From: a bacterium
Lineage (GTDB): Bacteria; Patescibacteria; Dojkabacteria; JAKAPS01; JAJZLI01
Direction of reading: 5' to 3'
NCBI GenBank assembly: GCA_021809565.1
Contig: JAJZKG010000003.1
Location: 1 to 64,000 of the forward strand
Length of the DNA stretch: 64,000 nucleotides
How positions within the stretch are numbered: position 1 is the stretch's first letter; every line of letters starts with the position of its first letter. The position numbers and the translations under genes were made by a program. The notes under the pieces were generated by a model that worked only from the letters and a program-made list of their open reading frames with translations, did not search any database and was not told the DNA's origin. Of the stretch, positions 1-7,485 are shown piece by piece.

Positions 1-169
1 CTTAGAAAAGGGGATAATGTACTTTTATCTCATTTATAACAATTTGAGGTTTTTGAGTAGTTGCAGAAGAGTCAAGGTATATAAAATCTTTTTCTTGGGA
101 TCTAGATCCATTGGATCCAGATCCTCTAAATTTTGCATTTTTAAATATTGGAAAATCTTTTTTATTCAT
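1..169 (-). pseudogene. sufS: N-terminus of SufS-type cysteine desulfurase, interrupted
   Basis: The start codon overlaps the sufC stop as TAATG. The first 55 residues contain DFPIFKN followed by FIYLDSSATTQKPQIVINEI, the N-terminal signature of SufS cysteine desulfurases, which supply sulfur to the SufBCD scaffold using PLP. An in-frame TAA at positions 4-2 ends this frame just where the family continues with its conserved NxHRG segment. Another frame at the same place reads YSPFLS, so a frameshift is possible, but the window ends here. Residues 16-23 (GSGSNGSR) are encoded by two copies of the dispersed GGATC palindrome. Identity as SufS is fairly sure; whether the gene is truly broken is not. 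Confidence 0.6.
98..124. repeat. Two GGATC palindrome units inside sufS
   Basis: Two 12-bp units (98-109 and 113-124), GGATCTAGATCC and GGATCCAGATCC, are separated by ATT, giving a 15-bp period. They encode the glycine/serine-rich stretch near the SufS N-terminus. The same 27 bases occur in the other cysteine desulfurase gene at 32798-32824. Confidence 0.75.
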
Positions 170-930
170 TAAGTTTTTTTAGATTCTAGATTTTTATAAC
201 CTTTCTTATCAATCATATAAGCAAGACTCACATCTCCTTCTTGTACTATTTTACCATCAACCATAATGCTAACTTTTGAAATATTAAGTTTTTCAATAAT
301 TCTTTTTGTATGAGTTATAATCAAAAAAGAAGTTCCTTTTTGATTTAGTTTTTTTATTCCATTACTAATTAACATTAACCCATCAACATCAAGTCCAGAA
401 TCAATTTCATCTAAAATTGCTAATTTGGGTTTTAGAACTGCCATTTGTAATAATTCCAACCTTTTTTTCTCACCTCCTGAAAATCCTTCATTCAAATTAC
501 GAGCAATAAAAGCATCATTTATCCCAAATTCTTTTGATAATTTTCTCAGATCTCTAGCAAATTCGAATATTGGTACATCAATTTTATGTATAGCTTTATA
601 TGAAGCATGCAAAAATGTTCCTACATTAACTCCGGGTACTTCCACCGGATGTTGGAATGAAAGAAATAATCCCATTAATGCTTTTTTAGTTACAGACAGA
701 GTAGTTATATCTTTGTTTAAAAATTCTATCTTTCCAGAATTTATAGAATATGTAGGGTCTCCCATAATAACTTGTGCAAGTGTAGATTTTCCTGATCCAT
801 TGGGTCCCATTATAGCTTGTATAGAACCTGTTTCCATCTTAAAATCTATACCTTTTAAAATCTCTTTGTCACCAGAGCCATGATCCTTTAATCCTGCATT
901 TAAATTTTTTATATTCAATGAATTGTTCAT
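169..930 (-). CDS. sufC: SufC, Fe-S cluster assembly ATPase
   Basis: SufC is the ABC-type ATPase of the SufBCD scaffold complex, in the cytoplasm. At 253 residues it has the usual length. Walker A GPNGSGKST is at residues 42-50, the Q-loop (SFQHP) near 92, the signature FSGGEKKR near 150, Walker B with the SufC-type LDEIDSGLD near 173, and a switch histidine in ITHT. The start codon overlaps the stop of the upstream Rrf2-type gene (ATGA), and its own stop overlaps the sufS start, so it is translated within the leftward suf operon. All motifs are intact. Confidence 0.95.
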   Translation of the reverse strand: MNNSLNIKNLNAGLKDHGSGDKEILKGIDFKMETGSIQAIMGPNGSGKSTLAQVIMGDPTYSINSGKIEFLNKDITTLSVTKKALMGLFLSFQHPVEVPGVNVGTFLHASYKAIHKIDVPIFEFARDLRKLSKEFGINDAFIARNLNEGFSGGEKKRLELLQMAVLKPKLAILDEIDSGLDVDGLMLISNGIKKLNQKGTSFLIITHTKRIIEKLNISKVSIMVDGKIVQEGDVSLAYMIDKKGYKNLESKKT

Positions 931-1320
931 AATATATCTATTAATTTTATCTCTTCAAATTTTGTAATTATCTCTCTATTTATTTTATTTATGATTTTAG
1001 CACTATTACATATTGTAGAATACTTACAACTACCTAAAAAACAATCAGTAAGAGAAAGATTCTTCTCTAGAGATATAAATATATCCCTCATTGATATATC
1101 TTGTGGATTTTTATTCAATAAATATCCGCCATTAATCCCTTCTTTTGAAGATATTAATCCCCCTTTCTTAAGGTAAGATACTATTTTCCTTGAAAAGGCT
1201 AATGGAATCCCCGTAGATTTAGATATTTCCTTTAACTTTATCCTTTTTTTATTCTTAGTATTATTAAAAACAACTGATAAGATTAAAAGTGCATAATCTT
1301 CTTTTTTTTGTTAGTCTCAT
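927..1320 (-). pseudogene. Rrf2/IscR-type Fe-S regulator with a frameshift
   Basis: The C-terminal 63 residues are open in one frame and contain three cysteines spaced C-x4-C-x5-C (DCFLGSCKYSTIC), the cluster-binding region of Rrf2/IscR regulators. Upstream the reading continues to an ATG at 1320 if one base is removed from a run of eight A at 1302-1309. The joined protein starts MRLTKKEDYALLILSVV and carries a winged-helix with KEISKSTGIPLAFSRKIV, typical of the family. It probably senses Fe-S status and controls the suf operon. The frameshift may be a real mutation or a homopolymer sequencing error. The stop overlaps the sufC start. Confidence 0.7.
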
Positions 1321-1384
1321 AAACTTACACCCTAAAAGTATCAGTTTAGAGTATATCAGATTTTATGCTATCTAATCAATAAAA

Positions 1385-1396
1385 GGATCTAGATCC
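1385..1396. repeat. GGATC palindrome, intergenic copy
   Basis: A perfect 12-bp palindrome, GGATCTAGATCC, lies between the Rrf2-type gene and mazF. It belongs to the dispersed repeat family described in the findings. Confidence 0.7.
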
Positions 1397-1433
1397 AAAA
1401 GTGATTTTAAATTTAGAACTATAAAATAAAAAT

Positions 1434-1763
1434 TCAGACAAACAATTTCCTTAGTGCTCCTTTTACTTTCTCAATTTTTCTGGATTTTAAATGTCCAATT
1501 TTAGTTATAACAATTAAAGGTTCCACAGTAAAAATTTTGTCTGGTCGAATAAAACTATCAACTTTGAGCCTACCATCAGAAAAATCATCACTACTCAAAT
1601 GAATAGCTTGTCTACTGATTTCAGCTTTTGAAGTAATCTGACAAAGAATTAGATTATTAAATTCTGCCTGTCCCACTACCAGTGATGGTCTTCTTTTGAA
1701 TTTTGTAAAATCAGCATAAGGAAAATTGATAAGCACTACATCTCCTACTGTAAATATGCCCAT
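1434..1763 (-). CDS. mazF: MazF/PemK-type toxin
   Basis: A 109-residue protein with the PemK/MazF endoribonuclease signature: GDVVLINFPYADF at residues 7-19, then KRRPSLVV, and a late DSFIRPDKIFTV. Family members cleave mRNA at short sites and are neutralised by an antitoxin from the same operon. It overlaps the upstream antitoxin gene by 19 bases. The pair sits inside the suf operon, between the Rieske gene and the Rrf2-type gene, which suggests insertion. No truncation is seen. The identification is firm at family level; the cleavage site is unknown. Confidence 0.85.
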   Translation of the reverse strand: MGIFTVGDVVLINFPYADFTKFKRRPSLVVGQAEFNNLILCQITSKAEISRQAIHLSSDDFSDGRLKVDSFIRPDKIFTVEPLIVITKIGHLKSRKIEKVKGALRKLFV

Positions 1764-1981
1764 GCAGTATCCTCCTCATCAGTATTCCAATCACTTAAAC
1801 TACTTAAACTCAGCATATATTCTTCATTTAATACCACTCGCTTCCTAGATGGTGGTGTTATTTTAATTTCACCGCGCTTAGCTGTAAGCTCAACCTTATC
1901 CTTAAACCCACTTTCTTCAAGTAAAAGTTTAGGTATACGAATACCCTTAGAGTTTCCAACAGTAACAATCTTAGTCAACAT
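1745..1981 (-). CDS. mazE: MazE-type antitoxin (AbrB fold)
   Basis: A 78-residue protein with an N-terminal SpoVT/AbrB swapped-hairpin DNA-binding domain (VTVGNSKGIRIPKLLL, residues 7-22). The acidic C-terminus (SDWNTDEEDTAW) is the part that should occupy the toxin. It is encoded just before and overlapping mazF. The promoter and a palindrome lie directly upstream (1986-2019), consistent with autorepression by the complex. Confidence 0.85.
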   Translation of the reverse strand: MLTKIVTVGNSKGIRIPKLLLEESGFKDKVELTAKRGEIKITPPSRKRVVLNEEYMLSLSSLSDWNTDEEDTAWAYLQ

Positions 1982-1985
1982 AGTA

Positions 1986-2019
1986 ATTACATTGTAATCA
2001 CTATTTAAATTTTTGTCAA
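1986..2019 (-). promoter_or_regulatory. mazEF promoter with operator palindrome
   Basis: On the minus strand a perfect TTGACA (2019-2014) and TACAAT (1996-1991) are separated by 17 bases. The 13-base palindrome ATTACATTGTAAT (1986-1998) covers the -10 element, as expected for autorepression. Confidence 0.65.
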
Positions 2020-2073
2020 CTTTACGTGTTAGTCAATACAAGATTCCCAATATAAAAGTGTTATCCACGATAA

Positions 2074-2197
2074 CTAATGTTTTTCCCTATCATCTAATAT
2101 AAATTTTGTTAGAGGGGTATCAGTTTTTTTTGGTAGTTCTTGATAGTTGACTCCATTTTTTCTCTGCGGTATTCATAGTTACATATTTTTTTATAAC
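2074..2197 (-). pseudogene. Coding-like remnant after the orphan AbrB gene
   Basis: No intact gene lies here. Beyond the AbrB stop, a shifted frame reads LILLGYKKICNYEYRREK. After another one-base shift at an A6 run it continues NGVNYQELPKKTDTPLTKF and then ILDDREKH to a stop at 2074. The residue content looks like real protein. It may be a longer AbrB C-terminus or the remains of a lost toxin. I do not recognise a family. Confidence 0.3.
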
Positions 2198-2371
2198 CTA
2201 ACAGGATGAGTTTGGCAGCTTTTCAAGTTTAAAACCTGATTTAGTAGTCTCTATTTTAACAAGAACATTCCCTTCTATGGGAATCCCTAAGGCCTCTCTA
2301 ATTCTTTTAGGTATAGTCATCTGACCCCTTTCCCTGATAGTTGTGATCTCTTGTAAGTAAACTGTATTCAT
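2198..2371 (-). CDS. Orphan AbrB-family antitoxin
   Basis: A SpoVT/AbrB DNA-binding domain almost fills this small protein (TTIRERGQMTIPKRIREALG). The ATG at 2371 is preferred over a GTG at 2380. No toxin gene follows intact; the downstream 124 bases contain a frameshifted coding-like remnant. It lies between the Rieske gene and mazE within the suf gene cluster. It is probably an antitoxin or small transcription factor left from a toxin-antitoxin pair. Confidence 0.7.
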   Translation of the reverse strand: MNTVYLQEITTIRERGQMTIPKRIREALGIPIEGNVLVKIETTKSGFKLEKLPNSSC

Positions 2372-2407
2372 ACCAATCACATAGTATGGTTAGTATGAAT
2401 TTGTCAA
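2367..2407 (-). promoter_or_regulatory. Operator-like inverted repeat and -35 for the AbrB gene
   Basis: The inverted repeat TTCATAC (2367-2373) and GTATGAA (2393-2399) surrounds a second short palindrome, CATAGTATG (2379-2387). A TTGACA -35 on the minus strand is at 2407-2402. The start codon lies within the repeat, which suggests autorepression. Confidence 0.5.
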
Positions 2408-2462
2408 TAGTATTGAAATTTTTTTAATACTATTTAATCAAGGAATCAACAAATGAGTCTTA

Positions 2463-2783
2463 TTATGCATTATATATAGCATATAACTTATCATCCTGAA
2501 CCAAAGTCTTTAAAACTTTAATTGGTTTTGTTGCTGGGAGTGATTGTACTGAGCCTGAACTTAGATCAAACTGAGCCCCATGATGTATGCAAATAATGCT
2601 TTCTGAATCTTCTTGAACAATGCCATCCTGAAGTGGATATTTCTCATGTGAACACAGATTTTCAAACATGAAAACTCTATTTTCCATCCTATATACAACA
2701 AACTCTCCTCCAATAAGCTTATTTTTATAAACTACTGATTTATGCAACGGAAAATCATTTATATCTCCCAGTAATATCTCCAT
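2463..2783 (-). CDS. Rieske-type [2Fe-2S] ferredoxin in the suf operon
   Basis: A 106-residue soluble protein with the two Rieske ligand motifs, C-x-H (NLCSHEKYPL, about residues 43-52) and C-x2-H (IICIHHGAQFDL, about 64-75). It lacks a membrane anchor. This is the small ferredoxin subtype seen near dioxygenases and in some suf operons, where it may deliver electrons during cluster assembly; that role is inferred from position. It begins 3 bases after sufD, so it is translated in the same operon. Confidence 0.85.
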   Translation of the reverse strand: MEILLGDINDFPLHKSVVYKNKLIGGEFVVYRMENRVFMFENLCSHEKYPLQDGIVQEDSESIICIHHGAQFDLSSGSVQSLPATKPIKVLKTLVQDDKLYAIYNA

Positions 2784-2786
2784 ATT

Positions 2787-3440
2787 TTATAATATAGTTA
2801 AAAACCTTTTATCTATATCTAACATAATTTTATCATACACATTATTATTTCTAATTAGAGATAACGGACTCTTTAAAAATCCACTGGCAATCAAATTTTC
2901 TGCTATATTTCTGTCTAACCCTCGGGATTCAAGATAGAATATCTCATTATCATTAATCTCTGCCATGGCTGAGTTATGTGACGCTTTTACATTATCTGGA
3001 AGTATTTCTAAAGCAGGAACAACTTTTGATATAACATTATCAGATAAAAGTAATGTCTTCTCATCAAAATAATCAAATGAATGTTGTGCCTCTCTTTCTA
3101 TTCTGATTAACCCTGTGATATAAGATTTTGAATTATCATACATAACACGTCTTATTATAGTCTTAGCATTAGTATCGTGTGATTTATGTATAGATTCAAT
3201 TTCAAGATCTAGTTTATGAATAGTTCCATTATCAGAATACCCAATTTCAAGTATATAGATATAACAATAGGAATCAATCCCCTGCAATATGAAATCAAGT
3301 TTTATGTTATATTCTCCTGTACTATCTACCAATAATATATAATTTAAAGTCTCTCCCCTTTTTATTATATATTTATTTATATAATTTTTTCTTGAGTTTT
3401 CAGATAATTTTAAATATATAGTCTTCATATCGTCCATCAT
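2787..3440 (-). CDS. sufD: SufD-like scaffold subunit (short)
   Basis: SufD pairs with SufB in the SufBC2D Fe-S scaffold. At 217 residues this copy is about half the usual length. It keeps the C-terminal SufB/SufD core, including a conserved segment ending FYLESRGLDRNIAENLIASGFL that matches the SufB C-terminus of this operon. Its start overlaps the sufB stop, with ATG inside GGATGATGG. The N-terminal half of typical SufD is missing, as in other reduced suf operons. Identification rests on the C-terminal motif and operon position. Confidence 0.8.
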   Translation of the reverse strand: MMDDMKTIYLKLSENSRKNYINKYIIKRGETLNYILLVDSTGEYNIKLDFILQGIDSYCYIYILEIGYSDNGTIHKLDLEIESIHKSHDTNAKTIIRRVMYDNSKSYITGLIRIEREAQHSFDYFDEKTLLLSDNVISKVVPALEILPDNVKASHNSAMAEINDNEIFYLESRGLDRNIAENLIASGFLKSPLSLIRNNNVYDKIMLDIDKRFLTIL

Positions 3441-4873
3441 CCCACAGAATTTTCCATCTCAAGTTTAATAAGCCTATTCAGTTCAACAGCATATTCCATT
3501 GGAAGTTCACGAGCTATAGGTTCTAGAAAACCACTCACAATAAGACTTGTTGCTTCATTATAATCAAGACCTCGTGACTCTAGATAAAATAATTGATCCT
3601 CACCTATTTTGGATACACTAGCCTCATGCTGTATTAAAGGTTTTTTAGCATTATCCACATCTATAGTAGGATAAGTATCAGTTCTTGAGTGAGAGTCCAT
3701 TAAAAGTGCGTCACACACAACATCAGCTCTCATTTTTTCTATATTATTCTCTGCCTTAAGAAGCCCTCTATATGTTGTTCTTCCCCCATCTCTCGATATA
3801 GACTTAGATATAACTCTAGATGTTGTATTTGAAGCTGCGTGTATAATTTTTGATCCAGCATCTATATGCTGATTTGACGATGCAGATGCTATTGATAAAA
3901 CTTCACCATGTGCTCCATCTTCCATTAGGTACACTGATGGGTACTTCATTGTAACCTTTGATCCAAAGTTACCGTCGACCCAAAACATTTTTGCATTTTT
4001 ATACGCCATTGCTCTTTTAGTGACTAAATTGTAAACATTTTTAGACCAATTTTGAATCGTTGTATATCTAACATTGGAGTTTTCCTTACATACAATTTCA
4101 ACTACAGCAGAGTGAAGAGAATTCTTGTCATAAATTGGGGCGGAACAACCCTCTAAATAATGTATACTAGAGCCTTTTTCTGCTACAATCAAAGTTCTCT
4201 CAAACTGTCCCATAGCTCTAGCATTAATTCTAAAATATGCTTGAAGAGGAGTTTCCACCTTTACTCCTTTTGGTACATATACAAAAGAGCCTCCAGACCA
4301 TACTGCTGAATTTAGTGCTGCAAATTTATTATCATAAGGAGGAATAATAGTTCCAAAATACTTCTTTACAATATCTGGATATTGTTGTACAGCTGAATCC
4401 ATATCCGTAAATATAACACCTTTATCTTCTAGTTCTTTTAAAATACTATGATATACTACTTCACTTTCAAATTGAGCTCCCACACCCGCAAGAAATCTTC
4501 TTTCTGCTTCAGGAACTCCAAGTTTATCAAAAGTTTCCTTTATCTCTGGAGAGACATCAGACCAATCTTTTGCAGAATTTTCTTGAGCACGGAGAAAATA
4601 ATAAAAATCTTCAAAATCTATATCTGATAAATCAGCTCCCCATAAGGGCATTGGTTTTGATAGAAATACATCATACGATTTTAACCTAAAATCACGCATC
4701 CATTGGGGTTCATTCTTCATATATGATATTTCTGCCACTATATCCTTATTCAAGCCTTTTTTAGCTTTGAATGTATATTTTGACTTTGTCCTAAAACCAA
4801 ACTTATATTCGTCTTTCAAAGACTCTTGGATTTTTATATTTGTTTTATTATTATTTTGTAATACTTCTTTCAT
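3437..4873 (-). CDS. sufB: SufB, Fe-S cluster scaffold
   Basis: SufB is the main scaffold of the SUF pathway and is 478 residues here, full length. It has the N-terminal SufB pattern (EPQWMRDFRLKSYDVF) and the core beta-helix with GCSAPIYDKNSLHSAVVEI. A later segment holds the conserved RDGGRTTYRG and DTYPTIDVDN, and the C-terminal LFYLESRGLDYNEA. It is the first gene of the leftward suf operon. A TATTATAAA stretch lies only a few bases before the ATG with no Shine-Dalgarno, suggesting a leaderless transcript. Confidence 0.95.
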   Translation of the reverse strand: MKEVLQNNNKTNIKIQESLKDEYKFGFRTKSKYTFKAKKGLNKDIVAEISYMKNEPQWMRDFRLKSYDVFLSKPMPLWGADLSDIDFEDFYYFLRAQENSAKDWSDVSPEIKETFDKLGVPEAERRFLAGVGAQFESEVVYHSILKELEDKGVIFTDMDSAVQQYPDIVKKYFGTIIPPYDNKFAALNSAVWSGGSFVYVPKGVKVETPLQAYFRINARAMGQFERTLIVAEKGSSIHYLEGCSAPIYDKNSLHSAVVEIVCKENSNVRYTTIQNWSKNVYNLVTKRAMAYKNAKMFWVDGNFGSKVTMKYPSVYLMEDGAHGEVLSIASASSNQHIDAGSKIIHAASNTTSRVISKSISRDGGRTTYRGLLKAENNIEKMRADVVCDALLMDSHSRTDTYPTIDVDNAKKPLIQHEASVSKIGEDQLFYLESRGLDYNEATSLIVSGFLEPIARELPMEYAVELNRLIKLEMENSVG

Positions 4874-5014
4874 AATTTATAATATATCTCTTATTATAAC
4901 ATTTTCATTAATATATATGCCAAGAGCTATATTTGATATCAAAACTAAACTCAGGATAAATACAATTATATAGTAAAACACTCCTAATATGATGTCTACT
5001 CTCTCGAAATACAC

Positions 5015-5442
5015 TCACACTTGATAATCTTTCAATGCTATCACCTGTATACCTTTAACCTTACCTTGATGTTTAAAATTTTCTGTTATAAGTGTAACGT
5101 TATATTCTTTTGCAATAGCTAAAAAAGAAGCGTCATAATAAGTAATTCCAAATTTATAAGCAATAGCAAAAGTTTCACGAGACAATTTATATGATTCAGA
5201 TATAAACTCCAAAGGTAAGGAATAAAAAACATCTAATGAAACAATAGCTTCTTTATCTGTTAACCTCTTCCCAGATAGAAGTACATTTCCAACCTCATAT
5301 TTAGCTAATTCTGGAACTAGAATATTTACATTACCTCTAGTTCCAGACCTCATTATACTGTCAGCCTTGTCAATATTTTTTCATTCACCTTATTTAGATA
5401 TTTAACTATGACCAAAGTGTCTATTACTAGGTTTATACTCAT
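5015..5442 (-). pseudogene. vapC: VapC-type PIN-domain toxin, frameshifted
   Basis: The gene starts at an ATG overlapping the AbrB antitoxin stop (TGATG). Its first 29 codons read SINLVIDTLVIVKYLNKVNE, with the first catalytic aspartate of the PIN nuclease fold, and then stop at 5355-5353. The rest (LVPELAKYEVGN, later YYDASFLAIA and LITENF) is in another frame from an ATG at 5353. Adding one A to the A6 run at 5376-5381 joins both parts into a normal VapC of about 142 residues. This could be a loss-of-function mutation, slippage-dependent expression or a sequencing error. Confidence 0.75.
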
Positions 5443-5699
5443 CAATGTGATTTTCTACCCTCTATTATAAAATCTACAGCACTTTTATTACCACTTCCAA
5501 TTATATTACGAGATTTATTAATTTTTTTAAAAATCTCCTTTTCATTTATATTAGGTTTATGAGGTCGTATTACAATTTCATCATTATTGATAACTGAAAT
5601 TGATACAACTGATAATGGTGAAGCCCAACCTACACTCTTCCTTATAGAACCAGGAATGGTTAACTGTCCTCGTTGTCTGATAATACTAACTTTACTCAT
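5442..5699 (-). CDS. vapB: AbrB-family antitoxin (VapB-like)
   Basis: An 85-residue protein whose N-terminus (SIIRQRGQLTIPGSIRKSVG) is the SpoVT/AbrB DNA-binding domain. The C-terminal half should bind the partner PIN toxin, whose gene overlaps its stop codon. The short inverted repeat ATCAG-N5-CTGAT lies just upstream (5711-5725). Confidence 0.8.
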   Translation of the reverse strand: MSKVSIIRQRGQLTIPGSIRKSVGWASPLSVVSISVINNDEIVIRPHKPNINEKEIFKKINKSRNIIGSGNKSAVDFIIEGRKSH

Positions 5700-5710
5700 A
5701 TATTCAGATT

Positions 5711-5725
5711 ATCAGAAATCCTGAT
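5711..5725 (-). promoter_or_regulatory. Inverted repeat upstream of vapB
   Basis: ATCAG-AAATC-CTGAT starts 12 bases before the antitoxin ATG. It is a plausible binding site for the antitoxin; the spacing to a promoter is not clear. Confidence 0.35.
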
Positions 5726-5803
5726 TAATGTTAATATAAAGTCTTGTACATATTAGAATAATCCTAAAAATTGAAAAGCAAAATATAAGCTATGTATAGA
5801 TTG

Positions 5804-7015
5804 CTATGTTAATTTGATATCATCTGGTATAAAAGACAATCTTGTATTTATGAAGTTGAAAGATGTTCTAAACACTTCTTCTTCATGAATATTACTATTT
5901 ATCATGTAGTGTGTATTACGCCCTGATTCACGTTTGATTATTATTCTTTTTTCTGTAGCAGATTGTAGATAGTTTACAAAAGTTTGTCTTGCCATTTTAC
6001 CCTTAACTGCATTAAAAAGATTCTTAAATTGTAACTCTTTTCTTTTTATGAGAGGTCTTAATATAATTCTTGTTTGATCATCTATATCTTTATTTTTTAA
6101 AAATTCGATCCTCTTAGTTTCTATACTTGTTTTTATAACTGAAATGATTGATAACGTTAAAGCTTCTTCAAAGAATGAGACAAAATGGTTTAGATTTTTT
6201 CTTTCTAGTGAATATAGGAGATATTTATAGTATCTTTGTTTCTCTTTATGATAATAATATGATGTACTATATAAATTTTTACTGTTTACTCCAAGACTAC
6301 GTAAGAATATATGCTCAAGCATCCTTGACACCCTCTTATTTCCGTTATTGAATGGATGTAGAGCATATAGTGCTGTATGAAATATTCCAACAGCAGTAAT
6401 GGTTTGGTTGTGTTTAACAAACAAGAGTAATTCCTCTATAGCATTGTTAATTTCATGATAATCTGAGGGTATGTATGTCCCCACCCTAATATTATTACTA
6501 TCTCTAAAAATTCCGGATTTGTAAATATCAATATCCGGTAAATAATCTTTAAAAATGTCTAGTCCTTGTGTTAATTGTACATGCAGATCCCTTATATATG
6601 ATATATCAATATCTTTAATATGAACTGGATTCTCATTGTATTTCCTAAATGTTTTTGCGATGTTAAAAAATTCTAATTTTTCATAGTCCTTTCTTGTGAG
6701 TTTTTGTTTTGCCTTTATTTTATTACTAATAAATACATAATCTTTATTCTGGAGAATGAATTTATATACATCTTCTGCTTCTTTTAGTGTTAGTAATGAA
6801 TTTTCTGCTTTGGAGATAGCAAAGGATGCCAACAGTTCATTTTTACTAATAAGATTATTTTCAATGTCTGGATTCAGAAATAATTGTTCATACTTAGAGA
6901 GATCACTATCCAATTTTAAAATCTCATGATCTTTGAATGGCAACAGACTAGTAGTCAAAATGAACTGACTCAAAAAAGGGTTTTTAAAAAGATTTTGTGC
7001 TATTAGTTTATCCAT
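5804..7015 (-). CDS. Fic-domain protein with C-terminal winged helix
   Basis: A 403-residue protein with the Fic active-site motif HPFNNGNKR at residues 220-228; these enzymes usually transfer AMP from ATP to a protein hydroxyl. An N-terminal helix with FAISKAENSLLT (65-76) sits where the inhibitory helix normally lies, but the usual [S/T]xxxE[G/N] pattern is imperfect. The C-terminal 80 residues (with RQTFVNYLQSATEKRIIIKR) look like a winged helix, as in the Fic/DUF4172 family. No antitoxin gene of known type is adjacent; a 32-codon ORF lies upstream. Target unknown. Confidence 0.85.
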   Translation of the reverse strand: MDKLIAQNLFKNPFLSQFILTTSLLPFKDHEILKLDSDLSKYEQLFLNPDIENNLISKNELLASFAISKAENSLLTLKEAEDVYKFILQNKDYVFISNKIKAKQKLTRKDYEKLEFFNIAKTFRKYNENPVHIKDIDISYIRDLHVQLTQGLDIFKDYLPDIDIYKSGIFRDSNNIRVGTYIPSDYHEINNAIEELLLFVKHNQTITAVGIFHTALYALHPFNNGNKRVSRMLEHIFLRSLGVNSKNLYSTSYYYHKEKQRYYKYLLYSLERKNLNHFVSFFEEALTLSIISVIKTSIETKRIEFLKNKDIDDQTRIILRPLIKRKELQFKNLFNAVKGKMARQTFVNYLQSATEKRIIIKRESGRNTHYMINSNIHEEEVFRTSFNFINTRLSFIPDDIKLT

Positions 7016-7017
7016 AT

Positions 7018-7066
7018 CAGTCTAATTTCAGTCTAGTTATTAGTCTAGTTATTAGTCTAGTTAGAT
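7018..7066. repeat. Tandem 12-bp repeats before the fic gene
   Basis: Four adjacent copies of a unit close to AGTCTAGTTATT begin 3 bases upstream of the Fic start codon. The first and last copies are less perfect. Being promoter-proximal, they may be operator sites for autoregulation by the winged helix of the Fic protein. Confidence 0.6.
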
Positions 7067-7094
7067 TAACATAACTTTTTCAATAAGTCAAATA

Positions 7095-7193
7095 TTAACT
7101 ATTATCAATGTGGCTTTCATCTCTTTTAATAAACCTAGCAAATTTTTTCTCAAATGATTGCATGAAACTCATAAATTTTCTTAAAAATCTCAT
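7095..7193 (-). CDS. Possible 32-residue peptide upstream of fic
   Basis: An ATG-initiated frame encodes a short basic, amphipathic peptide (starts MRFLRKFMSFMQSF, ends DESHIDNS). A weak GAGTAAGG precedes the start. It is read in the same direction as fic and lies between the ferredoxin and fic genes. It is too short to assign a family and may be chance. Confidence 0.25.
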   Translation of the reverse strand: MRFLRKFMSFMQSFEKKFARFIKRDESHIDNS

Positions 7194-7233
7194 CCTTACT
7201 CACATCAAGCTAACTTGATTATAATCTTTATGT

Positions 7234-7485
7234 TTAAGGCCAAATCTGATTTTCATCTTCATCTTTTAATATTATTGCAGATGTTGGACAACTCTTTGCT
7301 GCTTCCAAAATTGTTTCATAATCTGAAACATTATCATTTAATATATATGCTTTATTGTCTTTATCCAGAGCAAATGTTTTAGGATCTATACCAACACAAG
7401 ATGCCGCACCAATACAAATATCAGGGTCTATCTCAATATATATTTTTCTACCCTCAGTAGTTTTATAAATATTATCCTTTAACAT
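7234..7485 (-). CDS. Small ferredoxin lacking the second cluster cysteine
   Basis: An 83-residue single-cluster ferredoxin. The ligand motif reads CIGAASC near residue 23, so the second cysteine of the usual C-x2-C-x2-C is alanine; the last ligand is in SCPTSAI near residue 66. Proteins of this pattern usually bind a [3Fe-4S] cluster or a 4Fe cluster with a non-cysteine ligand. It overlaps the Nfu gene by one base and so is co-translated with it, linking it to Fe-S biogenesis or redox. Confidence 0.8.
   Translation of the reverse strand: MLKDNIYKTTEGRKIYIEIDPDICIGAASCVGIDPKTFALDKDNKAYILNDNVSDYETILEAAKSCPTSAIILKDEDENQIWP

Noticed and set aside
781..815. GGATC-like sequence in sufC
   Set aside because: It encodes the Walker A motif, which is functionally constrained.
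425..883. Open frame on the plus strand across sufC
   Set aside because: It is the antisense shadow of a clear SufC with all ABC motifs, and its translation has no family features.
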